Assembly: GCF_020404405.1 (NCBI RefSeq)
Contig: NZ_JAIZDA010000017.1
Span: 31,282-95,281 of the forward strand
Direction: 5' to 3'
DNA: 64,000 nt
Source of the DNA: Novosphingobium sp. FKTRR1
Lineage (GTDB): Bacteria; Pseudomonadota; Alphaproteobacteria; Sphingomonadales; Sphingomonadaceae
Part shown: positions 1 to 9,142 of the stretch, piece after piece
Layout of the letters: each line of letters starts with the position of its first letter
Numbering within the stretch: position 1 is the first letter of the stretch
Position numbers and translations under genes: made by a program
Notes under the pieces: generated by a model
Databases searched by the model: none
The model's input: only the letters and a program-made list of their open reading frames with translations
Told to the model about the DNA's origin: nothing

Positions 1-1096
1 CCCGGATGATTTCGACGGCATCGCGGCGGGCGCGCCCGCGCTCAACTTCTCCGTGCAGAACAGCTTTCACCACGGCTGGCTGGCCAAGGCCAACACCGGG
101 CCGGATGGCACACCGCTGCTGACCGCTATCGACATGCCGCTGCTGCACAACGCGGTTCTGGCGCAATGCGATGCGCTCGACGGTCTGGTCGATGGACAGA
201 TCACCGATCCGCGTGCCTGCCACGTCGATCCCGGCACGCTGCTGTGCAAGGGGCACCCAGTGGCCGGTCAGTGCCTCAGCGCCGCGCAAATCGCCGCGGT
301 GCGGGCGATCTATGCGGGCGCGACCGGGCCGAACGACGAAAGGCTGGAGGTCGGACCGCTCCAGCCCGGCAGCGAGATGGAATGGATCGGCGTGTTCGTG
401 CCAGTCAGCGCCAAGGCTCCGCTGATGAGCGCGATCTTTGCAGGCGACACGATCAACCACCTGCTGTTCACGCCCAATCCGCAGCCGCCCTATACCGTCG
501 CCAACTTCCCCTTCGATGCGGCGATGCATGCACGGCAGGACGCGGCGCGGGCGCTTTACAACGCCGAGGATGCCGACCTGGCCCGCTTTGCCGGGCATGG
601 CGGCAAGCTGATCTTGTGGCATGGCTGGGCCGATCCGCATATCTCGCCGATCAACACGATCGACTACTTCGCGCGGGTCGGCCGCACTATGAGTGAGGCT
701 GCGCGCGACAAGGCGGTGCGGCTGTTCCTCTTTCCGGGCATGGGCCACTGCGATGGCGGCAGCGGTCCCAACGACTTCGGGCTGCTCGGCGCGCTGATGG
801 CGTGGGTCGAGAGCGATAGCGCGCCGCAAGTGCTGATCGCGAAGCGCGCGGCGCTGCACAAACATGACCGGCGCGGTGCGCCTGAAGGGCCGCCTCAGGA
901 CGAACCCAAGGGCCTTCCGCCGATGATGATGGGCCCGCCGCGCCTGCAACTACCCCCGCGCAGCCGCCCGGTCTATGCTTACCCCGCCGTCGCGCGCTAC
1001 ACCGGCTCAGGATCGATCGACGATGCCGCAAACTTCGTTGCGGCCACCCCGGCGCGGCTGGATGACATTGCGGACTGGATTGGCGCGCGCAAGTAA
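1..1096 (+). CDS. Tannase/feruloyl esterase family hydrolase (5' end missing)
   Basis: The frame is already open at base 2 and ends at TAA 1094-1096, so only the C-terminal ~364 residues are in the window. The first residues (PDDFDGIAAGAPA) match the block that follows the nucleophilic serine in this family, so the serine itself lies upstream. The remaining triad members are visible as Asp in GWADPHIS (about residue 215) and His in PGMGHCDGG (about 247). A Cys-bounded acidic loop (CDALDGLVDGQ...C) resembles the family's calcium-binding insert. The tail (RPVYAYPAVARYTGSG) is also typical. Members hydrolyse aromatic-acid esters such as gallate or ferulate, usually in periplasm or outside the cell. 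The substrate cannot be told from sequence alone. Confidence 0.88.
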   Translation, partial: PDDFDGIAAGAPALNFSVQNSFHHGWLAKANTGPDGTPLLTAIDMPLLHNAVLAQCDALDGLVDGQITDPRACHVDPGTLLCKGHPVAGQCLSAAQIAAVRAIYAGATGPNDERLEVGPLQPGSEMEWIGVFVPVSAKAPLMSAIFAGDTINHLLFTPNPQPPYTVANFPFDAAMHARQDAARALYNAEDADLARFAGHGGKLILWHGWADPHISPINTIDYFARVGRTMSEAARDKAVRLFLFPGMGHCDGGSGPNDFGLLGALMAWVESDSAPQVLIAKRAALHKHDRRGAPEGPPQDEPKGLPPMMMGPPRLQLPPRSRPVYAYPAVARYTGSGSIDDAANFVAATPARLDDIADWIGARK

Positions 1097-1273
1097 GCGC
1101 GGGCTATGCGGCGGGGTTGGGGACATGTTTCGCAATCGCGCGGTTCTTGTTTCGCGTTGGCTGCGTCCTATATGCGGACCTTGGCGAAGGTCGCAATCGC
1201 TTGTGCGACTGGTGGCCGGATCACGGGTGCGCCGCGATACCGCCAGCCGAAGCCCCCGACAGGAGCGATCACC

Positions 1274-2038
1274 ATGCAGACCAGTGGCAACACCATTCTT
1301 GTGACAGGCGGCGGCTCGGGCATCGGTGCGGCGTTGGCGCAGCGCTGGCACGATGCGGGCAACACGGTCATCGTCGCCGGACGGCGGCTTGAGGCACTGG
1401 CCGCCGCGTGCGAGGGCCGTGCGGACATGCATGCCATCGCACTCGACGCGACCGATGCCGCCGCGATCGACGCTTTCGCGGATGAGGTCGTCTCGCGGTT
1501 TCCCGCGCTCAACGTGCTGGTCAACAACGCCGGCATCATGCAGTTCGAGACGCTTGAAACGCGTCGCGATCTGGCGGGTGCCGAAGCGACCATCACCACC
1601 AATCTGCTCGGTCCCATCCGCCTGATCAACGCGCTGGTCGATCATCTGGTCGCGCGGGGCGATGGCGCGGTGATCAACATGACCTCGGGTCTGGCGTTCG
1701 TGCCATTGATCGACACGCCGACATACAACGCGACCAAGGCTGCGCTGCATTCCTACACCATCTCGCTGCGCGAAGTGCTGGCGGGCAAGGTCGAGGTCAT
1801 CGAGATCGCGCCGCCCGCCGTCCGCACCGAATTGACCCCGGGCCAGTCCGATCGCGCAGCCTACATGCCGCTTGACGCCTTTGCCGACGAAGTCATGGCA
1901 TTGCTGGCGCAACAACCGACCCCGGCCGAAGTATTGGTCGAAAACGTCAAGTTCCTGCGCTTTGCCGAAGCCGAAGGGCGGTTCGAGGCGACGCTTGGCG
2001 CGTTGACCGCCATGGCCCGCAACGCCCGCCATGCCTGA
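1274..2038 (+). CDS. Short-chain dehydrogenase/reductase, DltE-like
   Basis: 254-residue Rossmann-fold oxidoreductase. It has the N-terminal nucleotide-binding motif TGGGSGIGAAL, the NNAG motif (VLVNNAGIM, about residue 85), and a catalytic Ser/Tyr/Lys set in NMTSGLAF and YNATKAA. The start at ATG 1274 is chosen because AGGAG lies 8 bases upstream and the protein then begins directly at the first strand; longer in-frame readings to 1106 have no ribosome site. The sequence is close to the DltE/YciK-like classical SDRs that use NAD(P)H. Substrate is unknown. It stands alone between the esterase-like gene and a convergent membrane-protein gene. Confidence 0.88.
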   Translation: MQTSGNTILVTGGGSGIGAALAQRWHDAGNTVIVAGRRLEALAAACEGRADMHAIALDATDAAAIDAFADEVVSRFPALNVLVNNAGIMQFETLETRRDLAGAEATITTNLLGPIRLINALVDHLVARGDGAVINMTSGLAFVPLIDTPTYNATKAALHSYTISLREVLAGKVEVIEIAPPAVRTELTPGQSDRAAYMPLDAFADEVMALLAQQPTPAEVLVENVKFLRFAEAEGRFEATLGALTAMARNARHA

Positions 2039-2073
2039 CCTCGCACGGGCAAGGCCGACTCGAACCGTTCGGT

Positions 2074-2613
2074 TCAGGCAGCGGGGGTAAGGGCCGATCC
2101 TTGCCGCCGGGCGATGACCTGCTGGGCCAGCCAGGCGCTCGCCCCGAACCACACGATGCCGAATGCGGTTGCCGCCATGACCTTGGCAAAGGATTCGCCC
2201 TGCTGGATCAATGGCGCGTTGAGCACGGTCAGGAACAGCATGTAGCTGGGGTTGAACAGGATCGGCAGGCGCTGCGCGATCAGCATGAACAGCGCAAATA
2301 CCATCAGCAGCAGCGCCAGCACCGCCAAAGCGCTGTTGCCGCCATGCGTGCCCGATTGCAGCAGATAGCTGTTGGCAAGGCCTCCGAACGCACCGATGAC
2401 CGTGGCGGGCAGGGCGTTGAAGCGCGTGCCGTCGACCGAGGTCCAGAACCACAGCAGCAGGAACGCAGCGTAAAGCGGCTCCAGCTTCAATGCCGATCCG
2501 ACCGCGAGGAAGCCGCCGATCAGGACCACGATGCCCAGCGTTAGCGCAAGGGCCGTCGCAGCGGACGGAGGTGATGGCGACGCGGCATCGGCCGCAGCGG
2601 TGTGCTGTTGCAT
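2074..2613 (-). CDS. Hypothetical multi-spanning inner membrane protein
   Basis: 179 residues with about five hydrophobic segments and a short Ala/Pro/Ser-rich N-terminus. The start is placed at the ATG complementary to 2611-2613 because a GGAGAGG ribosome site lies 9-10 bases upstream; a longer frame to 2655 would swallow that site. I do not recognise a family. The middle holds a small soluble loop (LLWFWTSVDGTRF) and an NPSYMLFLTVLNAP segment that may help a profile search. It converges with the SDR gene, and a short inverted repeat (GAACCG-TT-CGGTTC, 2062-2075) overlaps its stop codon. Confidence 0.6.
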   Translation of the reverse strand: MQQHTAAADAASPSPPSAATALALTLGIVVLIGGFLAVGSALKLEPLYAAFLLLWFWTSVDGTRFNALPATVIGAFGGLANSYLLQSGTHGGNSALAVLALLLMVFALFMLIAQRLPILFNPSYMLFLTVLNAPLIQQGESFAKVMAATAFGIVWFGASAWLAQQVIARRQGSALTPAA

Positions 2614-2774
2614 CGGTGGTGATCCTCTCCATGGTCGCCGGATGATCGCTGCCACCCGGTCGAGTCTGTTGCGGATGACAGGCTATCAGGCTTGTTAGGC
2701 CGGGCAAGCCTGCTTTGCTCGGGATCAGTGGTTTACGGTTTCCACCGCGCGCGCGCGCCTGTAGGCGGTGACGC

Positions 2775-3920
2775 ATGGTTGCTGTTCTCGATCCTTTTCA
2801 CGCCATTGCCGTTTCGGCCCGTGCCCACGCCCTTGCCGCACAAGGCCGCGCGATCATCCACATGGAGTTCGGCCAGCCTTCGACCGGCGCTCCGGCGCCA
2901 GCCATCGCGGCGGCGCACCGCGTGCTCGACAATGGCGCGATGGGCTATTGGGAAAGCCCCGCGCTGAAGGAGCGCATCGCCCGGCATTATCTGGAAACGG
3001 CGGGCGTCACGGTCGATCCGGCCTGCATCACGCTGACCTGCGGAGCTTCGCCGGCACTGGTCATGGCGCTGTCGTTGCGGTTCGGGCCGGGCGACCGCGT
3101 GGCGATCGCGCGGCCGGGTTATGTCGCCTATCGCAACAATCTGCGCGCCCTGTTCATGGAGCCGGTGGAACTGCCGTGCGGTCCGGCGGAGCGCTATCAA
3201 CTGTCTGCCGCGGCGCTGGCCGCGCTAGATCCGGCGCCAGCGGGGGTGATTCTGGCCAGCCCGGCCAACCCCACCGGCACGGTCATTCCACCCGACGAAC
3301 TGGCCGCCATCGTGGAGGTGTGCCGCGCACGCGGCATCCATCTGATCGCCGACGAGATTTATCACGGCATCACTTTCGGGGCAGAGGCTCGCACAGTGCT
3401 GGGCATGGATCCGCAGGCGATCGTGGTGAACAGCTTTTCCAAGTACTTCAGCATGCCCGGCTGGCGGCTCGGCTGGCTGGTCGTACCCCCCGAACTTGCT
3501 GAGCAGGCGCGAGCGCGGATGGGCAACTTGTTCCTGACCCCGCCGGTGCTGGCGCAACATGCCGCGCTGGTCGCGTTCGATTGCACCGATGAGCTTGAGA
3601 GCCACGTGGCGACCTATGCGCGCAACCGCGAACTGCTGCTGGCCGAATTGCCGCGCTGGGGTCTGGGCGGGATCGCACCGCCCGACGGCGCGTTCTACAT
3701 CTATGCCGACATCGGCCATCTGACCGACGACAGCCTGGCCTTCTGTCTCAAGATGGTCGAGGAAACCGGGGTGGCGAGCGCACCGGGGGTCGATTTCGAC
3801 CCGGTCGAGGGGCACCGCTTCATCCGGTTCAGCTTTGCCGTTTCGACCGCGCTGATCGAAGAGGCGATCGAACGGCTGCGGCCATGGTTCGCGGCACAGC
3901 CGCGACGCTCACACGCCTGA
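2775..3920 (+). CDS. PLP-dependent aminotransferase, class I/II (fold type I)
   Basis: 381 residues of the aspartate/alanine aminotransferase superfamily. Recognisable blocks are the substrate-loop ESPALKERIARHY, the LTCGASPALVMAL turn that holds cofactor phosphate, the ASPANPTGT block with the Asn that contacts PLP, DEIYHGITF with the Asp that pairs with the pyridine nitrogen, and NSFSKYFSMPGWRLGW with the Schiff-base lysine. The C-terminal RFIRFSFA carries the arginine that binds substrate carboxylate. It is cytosolic and transfers an amino group between an amino acid and a 2-oxo acid. Which amino acid is uncertain, and no neighbouring pathway gene narrows it. The convergent downstream gene is separated by a hairpin. 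Confidence 0.9.
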   Translation: MVAVLDPFHAIAVSARAHALAAQGRAIIHMEFGQPSTGAPAPAIAAAHRVLDNGAMGYWESPALKERIARHYLETAGVTVDPACITLTCGASPALVMALSLRFGPGDRVAIARPGYVAYRNNLRALFMEPVELPCGPAERYQLSAAALAALDPAPAGVILASPANPTGTVIPPDELAAIVEVCRARGIHLIADEIYHGITFGAEARTVLGMDPQAIVVNSFSKYFSMPGWRLGWLVVPPELAEQARARMGNLFLTPPVLAQHAALVAFDCTDELESHVATYARNRELLLAELPRWGLGGIAPPDGAFYIYADIGHLTDDSLAFCLKMVEETGVASAPGVDFDPVEGHRFIRFSFAVSTALIEEAIERLRPWFAAQPRRSHA

Positions 3921-3928
3921 AACAGTGC

Positions 3929-3959
3929 TCCGGCCGCACCCACAACGGGCGCGGCCGGA
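3929..3959. terminator. Hairpin between convergent genes
   Basis: A perfect 9-bp stem (TCCGGCCGC pairing with GCGGCCGGA) around a 13-nt loop lies in the 48-bp gap between the aminotransferase stop and the autotransporter stop. No U-run follows on either strand, so it is an intrinsic-like terminator at best, but the position suits transcription ending from both sides. Confidence 0.45.
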
Positions 3960-3968
3960 TGCCGATCG

Positions 3969-6900
3969 TTACATCGCGAAGCTGAGCGATGCGCGCATCG
4001 AGTAGGCAAGGCCGCCGCTTTGCGGGCGCTCTGCCCCGGCGCTGAGCTTCCAGGTGTAGTCCAGTCCGCCCTGCAGCACGCTGAGGTTGCCGACCCACGC
4101 CGATTCGGTCTTGCCCGGGGTCAGCGTGAAGCTGCTGCCGCTGCCAAACGCGGCGGTGGTGTTGCCCAGCGCGCCCGACAGGTGGTTGCGCCGTCCGCCT
4201 TCCAGTTCGACGGTGAAAGCGCGGCCTTCATAGCTGCTTTCGCCCGAACTCCAGCTTGCTGCCAGCGTGGTCGTGGCGTTCAGCGCCTTGCTGGTGCGCG
4301 GATCGACGACCAGCGCGATCGCGGTGTCGCCGCTTTCGGTGTAGCCCTTTTCCTTGAGGCGATAGTATTCGAACACCGCCTTGGGCTTGAGCTTCAGGCT
4401 TTCACCCAGCGGTACGGCATAGGACAGGCCTGCCGTCGCATCGAGGAAAGTGCCCTTCCACTTGCCTGCCGCGCTGTAGGTGAACGCGGCGGAATCGGCC
4501 ACGCCATTGAACGTGCGGGCAGAGGTGAAGGTGCCCTTGCCATAGCCGACGCGGGCATAGGCATAGAGCGGCCCGGCAGCCTTGCGCCAGAACGCGCCGA
4601 TCTCGAGATCGTGGGCTTTCACTTCGTTGTAGGCGCTGTTCTTCACGTTGCCGGTGACATAGGCGAACGTGCCGCCGACATTGCCCAGCGAGGTGGTCTT
4701 TTCCAGACCGGCAGTGACGCCGAAACCGCTGACGGTGTAGCGGTTCGTGGTCGAGCTGGCGTGCTGCTTGTTGTTGAAATAGATCGGTTCGAACCAGCCG
4801 CCGACGTCGCTGATCGTGAAGATCGAGGAATCGTCGTCGATGTGGCGCGCGGCAAGCCGCGAACCGCGCGTCACAAAGTCGAACGTGCCACCGGCATAGT
4901 CGGGCAGGAACTCGTTGAACTGGGTTTTCAGCGCAGCCGAATCGGCGACCTGCAGCAGGCTCTTTTCAAGGTAGGTATAGCTCAACGCGTTGCCGACAAT
5001 CGCGTCATAGGCGGCGGATTCCGCGGTCGTCAGGCCCAGTTCGGTCGCTGATTTGCGCGATACCGTCAGCAGCAGGTTGTTGCCGCTAAGGGTGACCGAA
5101 CCGTTGTAGAGCACCGGCATCGCCAGCGCCGTGCTGGTCAGGTTGCTGCCGCCGGTCAGCGTGCCTGCGCTGAGCACGGTATAGGTGGCATTGCCCTGTT
5201 GCAGCGACGAAATCGTCGCCGCGACCTTCGAACCGCTGGCAAAGGTTGCGGTATCGGCAACCAGCGTCGAACTCGTGCCCTTGGCGCCGTCGATGTAGAC
5301 CCGCAGCGTGCCCGAAGCGCCGACGTTGAGCGCCTTGATCGTCGAAGTGCCGGTAGCATTGGCGCCGAACGTGCCGCTGTTGACGTTGACCGTCAGTTGC
5401 GATCCGCCGGTGACCGTGCCCAGCCAGCGGCTGCTGTCGGACAAGGTCAGCGTCCCGACCTGGCTGTTCAGCTCAAGGTTGCCGGTGAAGCGCGAATTGC
5501 CGGCCATCGTCATCGTCGCGGTGCCCGCGGTGCCGAAATTGATGTTGCCGATCCACTTGGCGTCATCGGCCAGAATGACGGTGTTGTTGCCGGTGCCAAG
5601 GAAAGCGTTGCCGGTGACCTTGCCCGATTCGATGTCGACCGTGTCGTTGCCGCTGCCGGTATAGATGTTGCCGGTGATCGCGGTGTAGACCGTGGCGGTG
5701 TCCGGGTCATAACCCGAAGCCGCCTTGTCGCTGGTCTGCGAAGTGGCGTTGGTCGAATTCAGGTACTGCTTGATCGTGGTGCCCGAGGTGTTGCTCGACA
5801 GGTCGATCGCGGCCGAGCGGCCCGTGGTCGTGCCCGATACGGTGATGTAGCCGGTGTTGTTGAGCGTCGTCAGCGTGCCCGAGGCATCCTTGACGCCATA
5901 AAGGTTGCCGAACGCGGATTGGCTCGCGGTCGCCTGGATCGTGCCGCTGTTGTACAGCGTCGCGACGTTCGAACCCGCATTGATCGTCACGGCCGCTGAC
6001 CCGGAATCGACCGTGGTCGTGCTTACCGTTCCTGAAACGGCAATGCCCTTCGACAAAGTGACGTTGCCGCCCTTGCCGCCGATGACCACGCCATAGGCAT
6101 CGGTCGAGCTGTAATAGGCGTTGGACGAGACGCTGCCGTCGATGCCGAGCGAATACGTGCCCGCAACCGTGGTGCCACCGCCGATGGTGATGTCGCGGGT
6201 TCCGCCGATCTGCAGCGCCGGGCCGTTGCCATATGCCTGCAGCACCCCGCGCGAGGTATCGGTCGAGGACGTGGTGAGCGGAGCGTAGACGACCACGCCG
6301 CCTGCCACGTTGCCATCGACCTCGACCAGCGCCTTGCCGGTTTGCAGCGCGGTGCGCGACAGTGTCTGAGTCGTGCTGTCATCGGCGGTGTAGGTGTACG
6401 ATTGCGAGATGCCGCCGTTCAGCTTGACGATCCCGCCGACGTCACCGCCCACGACGACCGCTTGGCTACCCTGGCCGACCGTGCTGATCGTGCCACCAGC
6501 CAGCACGTCGCCGGTCACGGCAGCGGTGCGGATGCCGACGCTGTTGTCGCCCTTGACGGTGATCGTGCCGGTGTTGGTCAGCGTCCCGGCCAGCGTGCCG
6601 TCGACCGCTATGCCCGCCGAATTGAGCCCTTCGACGGTGATGACGCCGGTGTCGCCATTCTGGATCGCGCCGGTATATGTGCCGCCCGACAGCACATGGA
6701 TGCCATAGCGGTTGCTGGCGCTGGCGATCGGTCCGGCTGCGATCGTGCTGCTGTCGAGCACTTTGGCGGTGAAATCTTCGGTCACCTTGATGGTGCCCTG
6801 ATTGGTGATCGTGCTGGACAGGCCGGAGTTGGCCACGATACCGCTTGCCCCATCGGCGCTGCCGACATCCAGAACGCCACCCGAGTTGACGGTCGCGGTC

Positions 6901-7118
6901 TTGGCCGCATCGATCGTGATGGCATTCCCGCTGGCAACCTTGATCGTGCCGCCGCTGGCGATGGTGACATTGCCCGCGCTTGAAGTGAGCAGCGGTGTCG
7001 TGGTGGCAGAGCCGACCGACGTATCCGCGAAAGCCTGCGCCGCAGGAAGCAGAAGGGCCGCGCCGACCAGGGCGCGACGGCCGACGGTGCTGAGGAAACG
7101 ATTGGATTTGCGCTGCAT
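3969..7118 (-). CDS. Autotransporter (type Va) outer membrane beta-barrel protein
   Basis: About 1,049 residues. A signal peptide is clear: MQRKSNRF, then a hydrophobic core ending AAQAFA-DTS. The passenger (about residues 35-740) is a Gly/Thr/Ser/Val-rich beta-helix with repeated NTGTITV/SGTI units typical of AIDA-like passengers. The last ~270 residues form the barrel, ending in alternating hydrophobics and a terminal SLSFAM (near the usual aromatic C-terminus). The start is uncertain: ATG 7118 has GGATGA about 10 bases upstream, and ATG 7139 is also possible. The protein would be surface-displayed, perhaps for adhesion or biofilm. It is transcribed divergently from an ECF sigma factor about 340 bp away, which hints at linked control. 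Confidence 0.88.
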   Translation of the reverse strand: MQRKSNRFLSTVGRRALVGAALLLPAAQAFADTSVGSATTTPLLTSSAGNVTIASGGTIKVASGNAITIDAAKTATVNSGGVLDVGSADGASGIVANSGLSSTITNQGTIKVTEDFTAKVLDSSTIAAGPIASASNRYGIHVLSGGTYTGAIQNGDTGVITVEGLNSAGIAVDGTLAGTLTNTGTITVKGDNSVGIRTAAVTGDVLAGGTISTVGQGSQAVVVGGDVGGIVKLNGGISQSYTYTADDSTTQTLSRTALQTGKALVEVDGNVAGGVVVYAPLTTSSTDTSRGVLQAYGNGPALQIGGTRDITIGGGTTVAGTYSLGIDGSVSSNAYYSSTDAYGVVIGGKGGNVTLSKGIAVSGTVSTTTVDSGSAAVTINAGSNVATLYNSGTIQATASQSAFGNLYGVKDASGTLTTLNNTGYITVSGTTTGRSAAIDLSSNTSGTTIKQYLNSTNATSQTSDKAASGYDPDTATVYTAITGNIYTGSGNDTVDIESGKVTGNAFLGTGNNTVILADDAKWIGNINFGTAGTATMTMAGNSRFTGNLELNSQVGTLTLSDSSRWLGTVTGGSQLTVNVNSGTFGANATGTSTIKALNVGASGTLRVYIDGAKGTSSTLVADTATFASGSKVAATISSLQQGNATYTVLSAGTLTGGSNLTSTALAMPVLYNGSVTLSGNNLLLTVSRKSATELGLTTAESAAYDAIVGNALSYTYLEKSLLQVADSAALKTQFNEFLPDYAGGTFDFVTRGSRLAARHIDDDSSIFTISDVGGWFEPIYFNNKQHASSTTNRYTVSGFGVTAGLEKTTSLGNVGGTFAYVTGNVKNSAYNEVKAHDLEIGAFWRKAAGPLYAYARVGYGKGTFTSARTFNGVADSAAFTYSAAGKWKGTFLDATAGLSYAVPLGESLKLKPKAVFEYYRLKEKGYTESGDTAIALVVDPRTSKALNATTTLAASWSSGESSYEGRAFTVELEGGRRNHLSGALGNTTAAFGSGSSFTLTPGKTESAWVGNLSVLQGGLDYTWKLSAGAERPQSGGLAYSMRASLSFAM

Positions 7119-7139
7119 GGGCGTCTGGTCATCCGGCAT

Positions 7140-7455
7140 GGGAACGTTGCGCGGAAAAGCGCAAGGTTCCGGGGTTTGCGAAAACGGCACTGCGGCAGGA
7201 CTGGTCTGCCGAGCACCGTTCGTCGGGCTTGGTGAGGCCGGTGCCACCAGCCCGGCTGGGCGGCGACACAAGTCTACTACACCCCAAACGCGCGGTTGTG
7301 CCGTTCCCTTCGCCGGCATGCAGAAAAATTGCTGAATGCTGGCAGCGCCGTAAACATGGCGTTCATCTGGCAAACGCCAGCACAAGGCCGGGTTGGTGGA
7401 ACTTCAATCGGGGTGCATTCGACGGAGCTATGCCCGTGTGCGACGGACAGATTGC
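7140..7455. other. Divergent intergenic region between autotransporter and ECF sigma factor
   Basis: 316 bases without a supported gene. It holds the autotransporter upstream region and, near its right end, a possible ECF-type promoter (listed separately). The frames that run through it lack ribosome sites and family resemblance. Confidence 0.5.
7398..7424 (+). promoter_or_regulatory. Possible ECF-type promoter of the sigma factor gene
   Basis: GGAACTT at 7398-7404 resembles the GGAAC -35 element of many ECF promoters. A CGACG sequence follows after a 17-base spacer (from GGAAC), where CGTN would be expected. ECF sigma genes are commonly autoregulated, so a self-recognised promoter here is plausible, but the -10 element is imperfect. 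Confidence 0.3.
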
Positions 7456-8226
7456 ATGACCTTCTACGGTGAACTTGCCGGTGAGGCCGCGCTTGTGCGC
7501 GATGAACCCGTGCTTGCGGACGAGACTGGCTGGTTGTCCGACCAGCCCTTCGACTCCCGGCATCATTCCCTTGCTCTGGCCCCGGCTCACGCCGGTTCCC
7601 GCGCGGCGGCAAGCGGGATGCAGTCGCCCGTCGCCGCCATCGATTGCGGCTCGCTCGACGATACCGCGCTCATGGCGGCAGTGGCGCATGGCGGGGTCGA
7701 TGCCTTCGCCGTGCTGGTCGAGCGTCATACCGCGTCGCTCTATCGCGTGGCCATGCGTATGCTCAACGATACGCACGAGGCCGAGGACGTGGTGCAGGAT
7801 TGCTTTGTGCGGATGTGGCAGCACGCGCCCCGGTGGAAGCCTTCGGGTGCCGGACTGGTCGGCTGGCTGCATCGCGTGGCCATGAACCTGTGTTTTGACC
7901 GCAAACGCCGCTTTCGCGTGATCACGACCCCCGATTTGCCGGATTCAGCCGATGATGCGCCGTTGGCGGATAGCGTGATGGAAGCCGATCAGGCGCACCG
8001 TGCGGTTCGCGCCGCGCTTGATGACCTGCCCGAGCGGTACCGTGCGGCGCTGGTCCTGTGCTATTATGAGGGGTTCACGAATGCCCTTGCCGCTGATGTC
8101 ATGGGGCTTAACATAAAGGCAATGGAATCGCTCTTGTTCCGGGCGCGACGGCAGTTGCGCGATCGCCTTGAGGCGCATGATGTCGCTTTACGCGATGTCA
8201 CCACGCATGCCGGATTGCTGGCATGA
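7456..8226 (+). CDS. ECF-subfamily RNA polymerase sigma factor
   Basis: 256 residues from ATG 7456; an ATG at 7618 would give 202 residues, nearer the usual ECF length, but the bases between have normal coding composition. Region 2 is seen in AFAVLVERHTASLYRVAMRML and DTHEAEDVVQDCFVRMWQ; region 4 in LDDLPERYRAALVLCYYEGF followed by an ALAADVMGLNIKAMESLLFRARR helix-turn-helix. There is no sigma 1.1 or region 3. It should direct polymerase to a stress or envelope regulon when released from its anti-sigma factor. The next gene overlaps by 4 bases and encodes the likely partner. The autotransporter lies divergently upstream. Confidence 0.92.
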   Translation: MTFYGELAGEAALVRDEPVLADETGWLSDQPFDSRHHSLALAPAHAGSRAAASGMQSPVAAIDCGSLDDTALMAAVAHGGVDAFAVLVERHTASLYRVAMRMLNDTHEAEDVVQDCFVRMWQHAPRWKPSGAGLVGWLHRVAMNLCFDRKRRFRVITTPDLPDSADDAPLADSVMEADQAHRAVRAALDDLPERYRAALVLCYYEGFTNALAADVMGLNIKAMESLLFRARRQLRDRLEAHDVALRDVTTHAGLLA

Positions 8227-9125
8227 CCGACCGCACACCACAATTGCCCGAACGGCCGGAAGTTGGCCGCGACGATGGCCGCCACGATGCGGCGGTGGAT
8301 CGGGCACTGGCGCAGGTTGCGATGCCCAAAGTCCCGCCCGGTCTTGTCGCACGGATCGTCCGCGATGTGCCGCTGCTGGCGCAATTGCCGTCGGACGATC
8401 AGGCGCAGGCGCCGGTCGTCGTGTCCGATCATCTTGGCCCGAAGATCATCGCGCTGCCTCGGGAATTGCGTCCTCGGCGACCCGTTGCGGCGCCCGGCAA
8501 TGGCGATTCCGCTCAGGTCTTGCAGGCCGTGCCGCAAGGCCGGTCGGATCGGCAGCGGTTCTTGCTCACGGCATCGGGGCTCGGCGCCATGGCCGCCGCG
8601 CTGGTTGCCGTGATTGCGCTGGGATTGAGCGTGCGTGAGGCCGATCCGGTCGCCCGCAGCGAGGATATGCCGATTGCCGCCATCACCGCGCCCGGTGCTC
8701 CGGTCAGTGTTCCTGCCGGTGCAGCACCAGCCGCACAGGTCGCACTTGGCCGCGACACTGGCGCCGGGCAGGTGGGCAAGGCCCCGCATGCGCCCGAGGC
8801 CGTGGCTGCGGCGGCGCCGCCAACAGGCCTGCCCGTTGCTGGAAGCGCAACCGCGCCGGCTGCCGACCCGGCACATGCCCCGGCCGCCTCATTGCCTGCG
8901 CCAGCCCAACTGGCCGCAGGGCCGGTCCAAGGCGCGCCCGACGATGGATCGGCAGCACCGGGCCTGACGCCGCTCGGCACGCGCGGCGTGATGGGGCCGG
9001 TTCTGCCGCAGGGCTATGGCTACAGTGGCGGTGGCGGTCTCCCCGAGATTCCCGGCAACGCTCCGGTGCGGATGTCCGGAGGCCCGGGACCGGGACCGGG
9101 GCCTGGGCCCGGCGGGCCGCACTGA
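8223..9125 (+). CDS. Putative membrane-bound anti-sigma factor, Pro/Ala/Gly-rich periplasmic tail
   Basis: 300 residues, starting in an ATGA overlap with the sigma gene, so translation is probably coupled. The N-terminal ~115 residues are soluble and charged and include helices of the type that bind sigma factors (DAAVDRALAQVAMPKVPPGLVARIV). One membrane helix follows (FLLTASGLGAMAAALVAVIAL, about 122-142). The rest is low-complexity Ala/Pro and ends in a Gly/Pro run (PGPGPGPGPGG). The anti-sigma role is inferred from topology and operon position; no zinc-binding HxxxCxxC motif of the ZAS type is present. The tail may span or sense the periplasm. Confidence 0.65.
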   Translation: MTDRTPQLPERPEVGRDDGRHDAAVDRALAQVAMPKVPPGLVARIVRDVPLLAQLPSDDQAQAPVVVSDHLGPKIIALPRELRPRRPVAAPGNGDSAQVLQAVPQGRSDRQRFLLTASGLGAMAAALVAVIALGLSVREADPVARSEDMPIAAITAPGAPVSVPAGAAPAAQVALGRDTGAGQVGKAPHAPEAVAAAAPPTGLPVAGSATAPAADPAHAPAASLPAPAQLAAGPVQGAPDDGSAAPGLTPLGTRGVMGPVLPQGYGYSGGGGLPEIPGNAPVRMSGGPGPGPGPGPGGPH

Positions 9126-9142
9126 CGCGCGGCCTTCCGGTG

